DNA from: SMWN01 sp965221455
Lineage (GTDB): Bacteria > Pseudomonadota > Gammaproteobacteria > Eutrophobiales > Eutrophobiaceae
Length of the DNA: 64,000 nucleotides
NCBI GenBank assembly: GCA_965221455.1
Contig: OZ244890.1
Coordinates: forward strand, 1,984,001-2,048,000
Direction of reading: 5' to 3'
A model generated the notes under the pieces. That model worked only from the letters and a program-made list of their open reading frames with translations. It was not told the DNA's origin and ran no database searches. Shown piece after piece: positions 50,971 to 59,783 of this stretch. A program made the translations under genes and the position numbers. How positions within the stretch are numbered: position 1 is the first letter of the stretch; each line of letters starts with the position of its first letter.

Positions 50971-51465
50971 ATGGAGTTTTTAAATGCACAATCGTTACAA
51001 GTGGTTTTACTCGTTTTTCAGGTCATTGTTGCTGTGACTTTAATAGGCCTTATTCTCATTCAACACGGAAAAGGTGCGGATGCGGGTGCGGCCTTTGGCA
51101 GCGGAGCTTCCTCGACTGTATTCGGCAGTCAAGGTTCCGGTAATTTTTTAACCAGGACGACCGCTGTGTTCGCATTTTTGTTTCTGGGTAACAGTTTACT
51201 ACTTGGCTATATTGCAACAGGGCGTGTAGGAGTTCCGCCGAGCCTCATGGAAGGTCAGCCGTTGGTCGTCGAAGAGGCGCCGTCGGTGATTACCGAAGAA
51301 GTGGTCCCTACAGCAGGAACTCCGCCGAGCCTCATTGAAGTTGAGCCGTTGGTCGTCGAAGAAGTGCCGTCGGTGATTACCGAAGAAGTGGTCCCTGTAG
51401 AGAGTCCCGCTGTAGATACAATTGAATTTGATATTCCCTCAATTCCTGTAGAGCAGTCCGAGTAA
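50971..51465 (+). CDS. secG: preprotein translocase subunit SecG
   Basis: Accessory membrane subunit of SecYEG. The N-terminal 75 residues are typical: a first TM segment (about 9-30, VVLLVFQVIVAVTLIGLILI), QHGKGADAGAAFGSG, and a second TM (about 55-75). The tail (about 85-164) is unusual: acidic, proline/valine-rich, with a 29-residue unit repeated twice (PPSLMEGQPLVVEEAPSVIT / PPSLIEVEPLVVEEVPSVIT). Total length is 164 versus about 110 in E. coli. The start is ATG 50971; the frame opens earlier inside tpiA. tRNA-Leu follows. Confidence 0.95.
   Translation: MEFLNAQSLQVVLLVFQVIVAVTLIGLILIQHGKGADAGAAFGSGASSTVFGSQGSGNFLTRTTAVFAFLFLGNSLLLGYIATGRVGVPPSLMEGQPLVVEEAPSVITEEVVPTAGTPPSLIEVEPLVVEEVPSVITEEVVPVESPAVDTIEFDIPSIPVEQSE
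51235..51408 (+). repeat. 87-bp tandem duplication in the secG tail
   Basis: CCGCCGAGCCTCAT at 51235 recurs at 51322; the two 87-bp units encode 29 residues each and differ at a few codons. Confidence 0.9.
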
Positions 51466-51476
51466 CCATACATCCG

Positions 51477-51561
51477 GCCGATGTGGTGGAATTGGTAGAC
51501 ACGCTATCTTGAGGGGGTAGTGCTTTAGGGCGTGCCGGTTCGACTCCGGCCATCGGCACCA
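51477..51561 (+). tRNA. tRNA-Leu (GAG)
   Basis: 85 nt including encoded CCA. Acceptor GCCGATG (51477-51483) pairs with CATCGGC (51551-51557). D-arm GGTGGAATTGGTAGACACGC, anticodon loop TTGAGGG giving GAG, long variable arm, T-arm GCCGGTTCGACTCCGGC. Class II tRNA. secG-tRNA-Leu is a conserved gammaproteobacterial pair, usually leading into nuoA. Confidence 0.96.
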
Positions 51562-51707
51562 TGAAAAATCAATGGCTTACGTTGGTTTTTGTTATTTCCT
51601 GTTTTGCAGGAGAGGTGAGATGGGGGGGATGATAATTTTGTCCACGGTACCCCTCATAATTACATCCCTTGGACAATGAGTTTTGGAAAAGCGGAGGAGA
51701 GGCCTGT

Positions 51708-52637
51708 ATGTCACACAATGTTATTCTTCTTGAAACTGCAAGAAAGCTTGCAGAGCACCATAATTTTGACGGCCCCTCATTAAGGGAGTCCATTCCTTAT
51801 TTGAAGGCTTTTAGTGGGAATAACTTTGTCCTTAAGATCGGTGGTTCGGTGCTGAATGATCCATCCCACGCCCTCATCCCCAAGCTGGTGGATGATATTG
51901 TCTTTTTAAAACGACTGGACATTAATGTCATTATTGTTCACGGCGGCTCTCGCCAACTGGATGCGGAGATGACCAGGCAAGGGATCGAAGTGAAGAAAGT
52001 CAATGGTCTGAGAATTACCGATGGCACGATTCTGGAGCTGGCTCATACAGTGTTTCGGAAAATAAGCGAGGAAATCAAGTTAGAAGTTGACCGCAGAGGA
52101 TACAACGGTGTTATTTTTGATCGTACTACAGGTCTGGTGAGTGCTAAACAAAAACATCCTGAGTTGGGATATGTGGGCGAACCGAGCGAGGTTAATTCTG
52201 AGTTACTGGGGTCGTTATCTGATAAGTCAATCCCTATCGTTTCTTCAATTACCGGAGGTGCCCTGCCGGATAGCATGGGGTTTAATGTAAATGCCGATGA
52301 GCTTGCGAGTGCCGTAGCGCAAGAAATAAAAGCTGATAAATTGATCCTGATGACGGATGTTGACGGTGTGTTGGATGCTGAGGGTAAGCTTTTGTCAACG
52401 TTAGGCATTGATGAAGTGGAGGGCTTAATCGCTGAAGGTATTATTTCCCGGGGAATGCTTCCAAAGGTGAATGCTTGTCTTGTATCGTTGAAAGCAGGAG
52501 TGAAAAAGTCACATATCATTAATGGTGATTCCTCTGACTCATTTATCAACGAGATACTTACAAATTCAGGTGTAGGCACTGAGTTTGTTTGTGCGGATGC
52601 ACTCAAAAATAGAGATGGAATCTCCACAAACAGGTGA
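51708..52637 (+). CDS. acetylglutamate kinase-like amino-acid kinase
   Basis: A 309-residue amino-acid kinase family protein closest to ArgB-type N-acetylglutamate kinases: SIPYLKAFSGNNFVLKIGGS (about 30-50), VHGGSRQLDAEM (about 82-93), VNGLRITDGTILELA, NVNADELASAVAQEIKADKL and LMTDVDGVLD. Canonical ArgB has KYGGNAM where this has LKIGGSVL, and the lead-in is longer. It may be a divergent paralogue acting on another acylated amino acid. A strong SD (GGAGGAGAGG, 51693-51702) supports ATG 51708. It stands alone between tRNA-Leu and the thiC leader. Confidence 0.75.
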   Translation: MSHNVILLETARKLAEHHNFDGPSLRESIPYLKAFSGNNFVLKIGGSVLNDPSHALIPKLVDDIVFLKRLDINVIIVHGGSRQLDAEMTRQGIEVKKVNGLRITDGTILELAHTVFRKISEEIKLEVDRRGYNGVIFDRTTGLVSAKQKHPELGYVGEPSEVNSELLGSLSDKSIPIVSSITGGALPDSMGFNVNADELASAVAQEIKADKLILMTDVDGVLDAEGKLLSTLGIDEVEGLIAEGIISRGMLPKVNACLVSLKAGVKKSHIINGDSSDSFINEILTNSGVGTEFVCADALKNRDGISTNR

Positions 52638-53372
52638 GAATTGACCATCTGGAGATGGAAAAAGACTCGAAACCCTTTCAAGGGGTGGATTAACAGATAT
52701 AATATCCATTCCGTAGGCAGGGCAATGTCTTTGGACGGATCTCTTGCCAGTAGACTGGATATCAGCAGAAGGACGATGGCGGTTCAAGCCATCTAGGGAC
52801 TGAATTCCCAGGGCAGCGGGCAATAGCGAAATACAAACAGTCACCTTGGAATCCGGAAATAATAAATCAAAACTGGGTGATATCCAAAAGCATATTTTGT
52901 GATGGAAATGTTATGTCGTGTTGATTAAATAAGTTTTGCCTGTTGTAAAGTCAATAGTCGTTTCTTTTTGGAACCACGAAACATGTGTGGTGTCCAGAAC
53001 CTTAATTGATGGAGTATCAGGTTTTCTGATACCACCATGTGCTACCAGGGTCCCCGTAAATTGAATATGCCGATGGGGAGATTTTCAATGAGATGGAGGA
53101 ACTGGTACAGGTTTATTTCGTTCAGCATGCGAAAAGAATTGCAGAAATGTTAAACTTGATAAATCAACATTTGTTTGTACAGTAGGTTCAGTAAACTTAT
53201 CTGAAATTTATATAAAAATAAGCATTGTTAGGTAGGCTAGGGAAACTGTTCAAAAGGTCAGAACCGGATTTATACGACCTGTGAACTGATTAAGTCGGCT
53301 CTCAGATAAGCGGGGAAGGGGTGGCTGGGCGGCCGTAATGCAAAACTTAAAAGTATTACTATTGCGTTGCAT
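52638..53372. other. ~730-bp region without a recognised gene
   Basis: No clear gene. A short open stretch near 53060-53182 reads EIFNEMEELVQVYFVQHAKR but is tiny. A GATGGC-GGTTCAA-GCCATC hairpin lies at about 52776-52794. The 3' part probably holds the promoter for the thiC leader. Confidence 0.4.
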
Positions 53373-53443
53373 CGGGGTGTATTATACGAGATGTCGGCTA
53401 AACGAATAGTCCTAGATGTTTATCTGCTGACGTAGGAAGGTTG
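53373..53443 (+). promoter_or_regulatory. possible degenerate upstream TPP aptamer
   Basis: Starts GGGGTG (53374-53379), has GGCTaaaCGA (53395-53404), CCTAGAT (53411-53417) and ends GACGTAGGAAGG (53429-53440). These fall in the order and rough spacing of TPP-riboswitch blocks (GGGGUG, GCUGAGA, CCUGAU, GCGUAGGGAAG). The sequence matches the aptamer just downstream at GACGT.GGAAGGT. Several core bases differ, so it may be dead. Confidence 0.4.
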
Positions 53444-53449
53444 AAAGGT

Positions 53450-53522
53450 GCTAGAGGTGCTTGTGCTGGCCGAGAGTGATTCTTTGAACCTGATCTGGGT
53501 AACGCCGACGTGGGAAGGTCAA
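53450..53522 (+). promoter_or_regulatory. TPP (thi-box) riboswitch upstream of thiC
   Basis: GAGGTGC (53454-53460), GGCCGAGAG (53468-53476), TTTGAACCTGATCTGGGTAA (53483-53502) and CGCCGACGTGGGAAGG are the conserved blocks of the thi-box. The ATG of thiC is about 50 nt downstream, allowing control of the SD (GGGAG, 53555-53559). TPP binding would be expected to repress thiC. Confidence 0.93.
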
Positions 53523-53570
53523 CATTTCCAAATTGTGTGGGCGCGAATATTTTTGGGAGTAACTGATTTC

Positions 53571-55451
53571 ATGGGCGCAGACACAGACAGTTTTTTAAGT
53601 CAAATGGCCACTGCCGATGCAGAGGCGGTCAAGGGTTTTCCCAATTCAAGAAAAATTTACGTCCAGGGCAGTCGTAAAGATATTCGCGTGCCTATGCGGG
53701 AGATCTCTTTAGCGAAAACGCATAATGGCTCCGGGATTGAAGAAAACGCACCCATTACTATATATGACACGTCTGGTTCTTATTCGGATCCGGAAGCAAG
53801 GATTGATATCCGCAAAGGTTTAGCTGAATTGCGTGCAGGCTGGATCGCCGAACGTGAGGATACAGAAATGATTGGTGCGCCGAGTTCGTTCTATGCTCAG
53901 AAACGCCTTGGTGATGCAGAATTGTCGCACTTTCGTTTTAATTTAAAAAATAACGTTCGTAGAGTCAAAGCAGGCGGGAATGTTAGTCAAATGCACTATG
54001 CCAGGCAGGGCGTTATTACACCGGAAATGGAATATATCGCGATTCGTGAGAATCAACGTTTTCAGGATTATCAGGATAAGAATTTGAGTTCACATCATGC
54101 TGGCCAAAGTTTTGGTGCTAACTTGCCTGATTTAGTTACTCCTGAATTCGTTCGCCAAGAAGTCGCGGAGGGTCGAGCAATTATCCCGGCCAATATCAAT
54201 CATCCTGAAATTGAACCGATGATCATTGGTCGTAACTTCTTGGTGAAGATTAATGCCAATATCGGTAATTCAGCGGTGACTTCTTCCATTGAGGAAGAAG
54301 TGGAAAAGATGATCTGGGCAATACGCTGGGGTGCGGACACGGTCATGGATCTCTCGACCGGTAAGCATATTCATGAAACTCGTGAATGGATTATTCGAAA
54401 CTCTCCTGTGCCGATTGGTACCGTACCTATTTACCAGGCGTTGGAAAAGGTCGAGGGTAAGGTAGAAGAACTCACTTGGGAAATATTTAGAGATACATTG
54501 ATCGAGCAAGCAGAACAGGGTGTGGATTACTTTACTATCCATGCCGGTGTCCGTTTGGCCTATGTTCCACTTACAGCCAAGCGTCTGACAGGGATTGTTT
54601 CCCGCGGTGGATCTATCATGGCCAAGTGGTGTCTGGCGCATCATCAGGAAAGTTTTATATATACTCATTTTGAAGACATTTGTGAAATTATGAAGGCTTA
54701 TGATGTGTCCTTTTCCCTGGGAGACGGTTTACGCCCGGGCTGTATTGCGGATGCCAATGATGAGGCGCAATTTGGTGAGTTGGAATCCCTGGGTGAATTG
54801 ACTAAAATCGCGTGGCAGCACGATGTACAAGTGATGATCGAAGGGCCAGGCCATGTGCCCATGCATAAGATAAAAGAAAACATGGAAAAGCAACTCAGGG
54901 AATGTGATGAAGCGCCTTTCTACACATTAGGGCCGCTAACAACCGATATTGCGCCTGGCTATGATCATATTACTTCTGCCATTGGTGCCGCAATGATTGG
55001 CTGGTACGGCACGGCCATGCTATGTTACGTCACTCCTAAAGAACACTTGGGACTCCCGAATAAAGATGATGTGAAAGATGGGATTATCACCTATAAGCTG
55101 GCGGCTCACGCAGCCGATTTGGCTAAGGGACATCCTGCTGCGCAATTACGTGATAATGCTTTATCGAAGGCACGGTTTGAGTTTCGCTGGGAAGATCAGT
55201 TTAATCTGAGTCTTGATCCGGATAAGGCACGCGAGTTTCATGATCAAACTTTGCCGAAGGATGCGCACAAGGTCGCTCATTTTTGTTCCATGTGTGGACC
55301 GAATTTTTGTTCCATGAAGATCACACAAGATATTCGTGATTATGCCGATAAAAAAGGCATCAATAGTATGAATAAGGCCCTGGAAGAGGGAATGAGAGAA
55401 AAGGCGACAGAATTTGAGAAAAAGGGGAGCGAGATTTATTCAAGAGTCTAG
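53571..55451 (+). CDS. thiC: phosphomethylpyrimidine synthase ThiC
   Basis: Radical-SAM enzyme converting aminoimidazole ribotide to HMP-P, the pyrimidine of thiamine. 626 residues, the usual proteobacterial size. Motifs: N-terminal GSRKDIRVPMREISL, RAIIPANINHPEIEPMIIGR, GADTVMDLSTGKHIHETREW, SLGDGLRPGCIADANDEAQF, EGPGHVPMHK and the C-terminal cluster cysteines in HFCSMCGPNFCSMKIT. The frame is open upstream through the riboswitch, but ATG 53571 with GGGAG fits. Monocistronic here. Confidence 0.98.
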   Translation: MGADTDSFLSQMATADAEAVKGFPNSRKIYVQGSRKDIRVPMREISLAKTHNGSGIEENAPITIYDTSGSYSDPEARIDIRKGLAELRAGWIAEREDTEMIGAPSSFYAQKRLGDAELSHFRFNLKNNVRRVKAGGNVSQMHYARQGVITPEMEYIAIRENQRFQDYQDKNLSSHHAGQSFGANLPDLVTPEFVRQEVAEGRAIIPANINHPEIEPMIIGRNFLVKINANIGNSAVTSSIEEEVEKMIWAIRWGADTVMDLSTGKHIHETREWIIRNSPVPIGTVPIYQALEKVEGKVEELTWEIFRDTLIEQAEQGVDYFTIHAGVRLAYVPLTAKRLTGIVSRGGSIMAKWCLAHHQESFIYTHFEDICEIMKAYDVSFSLGDGLRPGCIADANDEAQFGELESLGELTKIAWQHDVQVMIEGPGHVPMHKIKENMEKQLRECDEAPFYTLGPLTTDIAPGYDHITSAIGAAMIGWYGTAMLCYVTPKEHLGLPNKDDVKDGIITYKLAAHAADLAKGHPAAQLRDNALSKARFEFRWEDQFNLSLDPDKAREFHDQTLPKDAHKVAHFCSMCGPNFCSMKITQDIRDYADKKGINSMNKALEEGMREKATEFEKKGSEIYSRV

Positions 55452-55583
55452 TGGGGATAAAATAGTAAACTAATTTAATGATGTACCTTGAGATGGGGCG
55501 TGGTTTGTGTCGGGTATTGTTTTTGGAAATGTGCTAGCATCAAAGGGGTGTGTTTGTGTCCAAACCCCTGGGAGGAAAAGGTA

Positions 55584-55841
55584 ATGATATTTGGTGGAAA
55601 GTTTGGTGGAAAAAATTCCGGTGATTCTGCTGTATTGGAAGAACAGAACAAGATACTGCGTGAAGCACTGGAGTTTTATGCGGATAAAGTTAGTTGGGAG
55701 GGTGGAGTTAAATACACAGATGCCGCCGACGCGACCATTTTTACTGATGGTAGCGAGTCTGCTGTGAGTGTTGATAAGGGCAGCCGTGCCTTTGTGGCAC
55801 TCAAGAAAGCTGCAGCACTCGGTCAGGCTGATAAATCATAA
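55584..55841 (+). CDS. small protein of unknown function
   Basis: 85 residues: MIFGGKFGGKNSGDSAVLEE, a short helical stretch (QNKILREALEFYADK), then TDAADATIFTDGSES and a C-terminal KGSRAFVALKKAAALG. I do not recognise a family. A strong SD (GGGAGG, 55570-55575) lies 8 nt before the ATG. Just upstream a GGGG/CCCC and TTTG/CAAA hairpin (about 55544-55568) abuts the SD and could affect initiation. Codon use resembles the core genes. Confidence 0.6.
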   Translation: MIFGGKFGGKNSGDSAVLEEQNKILREALEFYADKVSWEGGVKYTDAADATIFTDGSESAVSVDKGSRAFVALKKAAALGQADKS

Positions 55842-56416
55842 AATCTCATCAATTTCTCATTTATTTCATTGTTTTTTTAGTCCGTGGCCTGTGAATCCTG
55901 AGCTAGCGGGCGTGGTCTCGATTGTAATGCCAGGAGAAACTGGCCGTTTATCATCTCTATTACTAACATTTCAACGTTAAAGCAGATTGGATCTTAACGG
56001 AAGAATCATGGCTATCATCCGTAAAATTCCTGCCTCGGTTGTGAATTTGCGGTCTTCTCACACTCCAAATATCCTCAATCTGCGCTAGTTAGACTCGGGA
56101 GCAGAGGTTTTACCGCGTGCGTCGGTTGACGCTTTGTGTAGCCAATGCACTATACTTGCACGAGGTGTTAATTTATGAACATTCAATAAATACAAGCTGC
56201 TTCACTCAAACTTAATCAGGGATCCTTCGAATAAAATATCCTTGAAATTCAAAAAATTTCTCTAATTTCAGTGATTGATGAGTGGCAAGATTGTATACTG
56301 CCGCTGTCGTTTGATGGGTGTGGATAACGTCGGACCAAAGCTAGCAATTGGTTGCTTGTTGGCAGGTTGTCTTATCCGCTATTTTGAATTGGGAAGGGGG
56401 TATTTAAAGACTGCAA
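55842..56416. other. ~570-bp region before nuoA
   Basis: No gene supported; only short frames (for example MAIIRKIPASVVNLRSSH at 56008). Likely contains the nuo promoter in the last 150 bp. An ACGGA/TCCGT inverted repeat occurs near 55999-56023. Confidence 0.4.
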
Positions 56417-56785
56417 ATGTTGGAAAATTATTTCCCCATACTTGTATTCATTGCCATTGGTCTAGTGATGGGAACGGTAATGCTCGTCATTGGGTTTGGG
56501 TTGGGTAAATTGATGGGGCATGCCCGTGCAGACAGTGCAAAGCAATCTCCCTATGAGTGTGGATTTGAGGCTTTTGAAAATGCCCGAATTAAGTTTGACG
56601 TTCGTTATTATCTCGTGGCTATCCTGTTTATCATCTTTGATCTTGAAATCGCATTTTTGTTTCCCTGGGCTGTTGTCCTTGACGAAGTAGGTATGGCAGG
56701 ATTTTGGGCGATGATGATATTTTTGGGCGTGTTGGTCATTGGTTTTATTTATGAGTGGCGCAAAGGAGCTCTGGAATGGGAGTAG
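56417..56785 (+). CDS. nuoA: NADH-quinone oxidoreductase subunit A
   Basis: A 122-residue membrane subunit of complex I near the quinone-binding joint. Three TM segments; the conserved loop SPYECGFEAFENARIKFDVRYY (positions about 43-64) holds the family Cys and Glu, followed by ILFIIFDLEIAFLFPWA. First gene of the nuo operon; its end overlaps nuoB by 10 nt. Confidence 0.96.
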   Translation: MLENYFPILVFIAIGLVMGTVMLVIGFGLGKLMGHARADSAKQSPYECGFEAFENARIKFDVRYYLVAILFIIFDLEIAFLFPWAVVLDEVGMAGFWAMMIFLGVLVIGFIYEWRKGALEWE

Positions 56786-57276
56786 AACAGCAACCTGCGG
56801 AGATGGAAGCTACAGTTCACGAAAAAGGAATTGTGACGACGTCCGTGGATAATGTTGTAAATTGGGCCAGAACAGGTTCATTGTGGCCGATGACCTTTGG
56901 TCTGGCGTGCTGTGCGGTCGAAATGATGCAGGCAGGTGCCTCTCGTTATGATATGGATCGTTTCGGTGTGATATTCAGACCCAGTCCTCGTCAGTCTGAC
57001 GTCATGATAGTGGCAGGAACACTGGTCAATAAAATGGCTCCAGCATTACGCAGAGTTTATGACCAGATGGCTGAACCGCGCTGGGTTATTTCCATGGGTT
57101 CATGTGCGAATGGCGGCGGTTATTATCATTATTCCTATGCTGTCGTTCGCGGTTGTGATCGTATCGTCCCTGTGGATGTTTATGTTCCTGGTTGTCCGCC
57201 AACAGCGGAAGCACTTCTATTTGGGATTATACAACTACAAAATAAAATCAAACGAACTAACACCATTGCCCGGTAG
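56776..57276 (+). CDS. nuoB: NADH-quinone oxidoreductase subunit B
   Basis: Carries cluster N2, the last Fe-S centre before quinone. 166 residues. Cluster ligands are visible: the adjacent Cys pair in FGLACCAVEMM (about 43-44), the Cys of GSCANGGGYYHYSY, and CPPTAEAL in VPGCPPT. ATG 56776 with SD AAGGAG (56763-56768); it overlaps nuoA. Confidence 0.97.
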   Translation: MGVEQQPAEMEATVHEKGIVTTSVDNVVNWARTGSLWPMTFGLACCAVEMMQAGASRYDMDRFGVIFRPSPRQSDVMIVAGTLVNKMAPALRRVYDQMAEPRWVISMGSCANGGGYYHYSYAVVRGCDRIVPVDVYVPGCPPTAEALLFGIIQLQNKIKRTNTIAR

Positions 57277-57314
57277 TTTAAAGTTTGTGCACATAAGCAA
57301 CTGCATAACAAAGC

Positions 57315-58034
57315 ATGAAAAATTCTAATGATACACTGATGAATCGCCTCGTGGATTCTTTGGTCGCACGCTTTGGTACAGCCATCAGGGATGCTTATGT
57401 TGCTCATGATCAGGCAGTTGTCGAGTTAAGCCCCAATCAATTGCTTTCTGTATGTCAATTGCTGAGAGATGAATCTGAATATTCCTTTGAGCAATTAGTC
57501 GATCTTTGCGGTGTGGATTATTCAGTCTTTGGTAAGGCAGATTGGGAAACCCAAAGTACGTCAAGCACGGGTTTCAGCCGTGGTGTCAGCGAGGAAATTT
57601 TTGATGATGCCGCACAAGCAAGATCTCGTTTTGCCGTGGTTTACCATTTATTGTCGATTACAAACAATCAACGATTACGGGTTCGTTGCATGATTGACGA
57701 TACACCCGCAAAGATTGAGTCAGTGGTGGGTATTTGGGCATCAGCGAATTGGTATGAACGTGAAGCATTTGATTTATTCGGGATTTTATTTGAAGGTCAC
57801 CCTGATCTGAGAAGACTTCTGACTGATTATGGTTTTGTAGGTCATCCGTTCAGAAAAGATTTTCCGTTGCAAGGTAATGTTGAAGTTCGCTATGACGAAG
57901 AACAAAAACGTGTTATTTATCAGCCTGTTACGATAAAAAATCGTGTTTTGGTTCCCAGAGTGATTCGTCATGATAATCGTTACGAAGATACGAGGAGCGA
58001 AGAAGTACTGGAAGAGGGACAAAAAAATGCCTGA
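57315..58034 (+). CDS. nuoC: NADH-quinone oxidoreductase subunit C
   Basis: Peripheral-arm subunit, 239 residues, of the unfused type. Landmarks are LCGVDYSVFG, FAVVYHLLSITNNQRLRVR, and the signature WYEREAFDLFGILFEGHPDLRRLLTD (about 146-171), followed by GHPFRKDFPL. It overlaps nuoD by 8 nt. A small insert (WETQSTSSTGFSRG, about 76-90) is seen in many gammaproteobacteria. Confidence 0.96.
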   Translation: MKNSNDTLMNRLVDSLVARFGTAIRDAYVAHDQAVVELSPNQLLSVCQLLRDESEYSFEQLVDLCGVDYSVFGKADWETQSTSSTGFSRGVSEEIFDDAAQARSRFAVVYHLLSITNNQRLRVRCMIDDTPAKIESVVGIWASANWYEREAFDLFGILFEGHPDLRRLLTDYGFVGHPFRKDFPLQGNVEVRYDEEQKRVIYQPVTIKNRVLVPRVIRHDNRYEDTRSEEVLEEGQKNA

Positions 58035-59280
58035 GATTCGTAATATGACCATGAATTTTGGGCCGCAGCATCCTGCAGCGCATGGTGTCCTGCGCCTGGT
58101 GCTGGAGATGGACGGTGAAGTGATTGAAAGGGCTGATCCGCATATTGGTTTGTTACATCGAGGTACGGAGAAATTAGCGGAATACAAACCATATAACCAG
58201 AGTATTGGTTATATGGATAGACTCGATTATGTCTCCATGATGTGTAATGAACATGCTTATGTGATGGCAATAGAAAAATTAATGGGCATCACACCTCCAA
58301 TCCGTGCGCAATATATTCGCGTCATGTTTGCTGAAATTACGCGTATTTTAAATCATCTTTTGTGGCTCGGCACACACGCATTGGACGTTGGTGCGATGAC
58401 CATGTTCCTGTATTGTTTTCGTGAACGTGAAGATCTTATGGACTGTTATGAGGCAGTATCCGGTACACGTATGCATGCAGCCTACTTGCGTCCTGGTGGT
58501 GTTTATCGGGATCTCCCGGATAACATGCCACAGTATGAGGTATCAAAATGGCATAACGAAAAAGAAGTGAAGGACATGAACAGGGACAGACAAGGTTCCT
58601 TGCTGGATTTTATCGAGAGATTCACAGAAAAGTTTCCAGGCTGTATTGATGAATATGAAATATTACTGACGGATAATAGAATTTGGAAACAACGTACTGT
58701 TGATATTGGAATAGTAACAGCAGAGCGTGCACTACAGCTGGGTTTTACCGGCCCTTTGTTACGAGGTTCGGGTGTCGAATGGGATCTACGTAAAAAGCAA
58801 AGCTACGAAATTTATGATCATGTCGACTTTGATATTCCGGTCGGTACCAATGGTGATTGCTATGATCGCTATCTGGTACGCATGGAGGAAATGCGTCAGT
58901 CAAATCGTATCGTCAAACAATGTATTACCTGGCTAAAACAAAATCCCGGCCCGGTCATTCTGGACGACCATAAGCTGGCTCCACCAAAACGTGGAGAAAT
59001 GAAAGGCGATATGGAAGCGCTGATTCACCATTTTAAATTATTTACGGAAGGCTACTGTGTACCGGAAGGTGAAACGTATACCGCAGTCGAACATCCGAAA
59101 GGTGAGTTTGGTATTTATTTGATTTCCGATGGTGCCAACAAACCCTACAGGCTGAAAATCCGCGCTCCCGGATTTGCACATTTATCTGCAATGGATGAAA
59201 TGGTCAGAGGCCATATGCTGTCAGATGTAGTGGCGATTATTGGAACGCAAGATATTGTGTTCGGAGAGATTGATCGATAA
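58027..59280 (+). CDS. nuoD: NADH-quinone oxidoreductase subunit D
   Basis: The 49-kDa-type subunit lining the quinone site, 417 residues. It begins MPEIRNMTMNFGPQHPAAHG with the quinone-site His and GVLRLVLEMDGE, the region in which mitochondrial NDUFS2 is arginine-methylated. Other marks: PHIGLLHRGTEKLAE, YMDRLDYVSMM, and the C-terminal DIVFGEIDR. ATG 58027 is fixed by the family start. It ends directly against nuoE. Confidence 0.97.
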   Translation: MPEIRNMTMNFGPQHPAAHGVLRLVLEMDGEVIERADPHIGLLHRGTEKLAEYKPYNQSIGYMDRLDYVSMMCNEHAYVMAIEKLMGITPPIRAQYIRVMFAEITRILNHLLWLGTHALDVGAMTMFLYCFREREDLMDCYEAVSGTRMHAAYLRPGGVYRDLPDNMPQYEVSKWHNEKEVKDMNRDRQGSLLDFIERFTEKFPGCIDEYEILLTDNRIWKQRTVDIGIVTAERALQLGFTGPLLRGSGVEWDLRKKQSYEIYDHVDFDIPVGTNGDCYDRYLVRMEEMRQSNRIVKQCITWLKQNPGPVILDDHKLAPPKRGEMKGDMEALIHHFKLFTEGYCVPEGETYTAVEHPKGEFGIYLISDGANKPYRLKIRAPGFAHLSAMDEMVRGHMLSDVVAIIGTQDIVFGEIDR

Positions 59281-59778
59281 ATGGCTGCGTCAGCTAAAGA
59301 TTTGCTTTCTTCCCATGCTCGCGAAGAGATTGATCGCTGGATTTTGAAGTACCCTGCGGATCAGAAACAGTCTGCGGTATTGGCGGCATGTCGTGAAGTA
59401 CAGCATGAGAACCAGGGCTATTTGACCACGGCGCTAATGGATGCAATAGCGGAATATCTTGAGATGCCTGCAATTGCCGTGTACGAAGTTGCTTCATTTT
59501 ACTCAATGCTGGAAACAGAAAAGGTGGGACGCAACAGCATTTCCGTGTGCACCAATGTTTCGTGTATGTTGAACGGCTCAGATGAAATCGTGAGGCATAT
59601 AGAGAAAAAATTGGGTATTAAAGAGGGCGAGTCCACTGAAGATGGTCGTTGTCACCTGAAACAAGAGGAAGAATGCCTCGCCGCTTGTTGCGGTGCGCCG
59701 ATGATGATGGTGAATCATGTTTACCATGAGCATTTAACCCCTGAAAAGGTCGATAAAATCCTGGATAAACTGGACTAA
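59281..59778 (+). CDS. nuoE: NADH-quinone oxidoreductase subunit E
   Basis: The 24-kDa-type subunit with the [2Fe-2S] cluster N1a, 165 residues. Ligands lie in VCTNVSCMLNGS (two Cys) and in ECLAACCGAPMMMVN (two Cys). The N-terminal thioredoxin-like lead includes YLEMPAIAVYEVASFYSM. Starts on the base after the nuoD stop. Confidence 0.97.
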   Translation: MAASAKDLLSSHAREEIDRWILKYPADQKQSAVLAACREVQHENQGYLTTALMDAIAEYLEMPAIAVYEVASFYSMLETEKVGRNSISVCTNVSCMLNGSDEIVRHIEKKLGIKEGESTEDGRCHLKQEEECLAACCGAPMMMVNHVYHEHLTPEKVDKILDKLD

Positions 59779-59783
59779 CACGG

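Noticed and set aside
51477..51561. tRNA-Leu as an attachment site of an integrated element
   Set aside because: No integrase gene and no second copy of the tRNA 3' end found in the following 5 kb.
52776..52794. Part of a tRNA (T-arm-like GGTTCAA loop)
   Set aside because: A single hairpin without acceptor, D- or anticodon arms around it.
53448..53570. Upstream extension of the thiC frame
   Set aside because: The extension translates the TPP riboswitch itself; the family start and SD place thiC at 53571.
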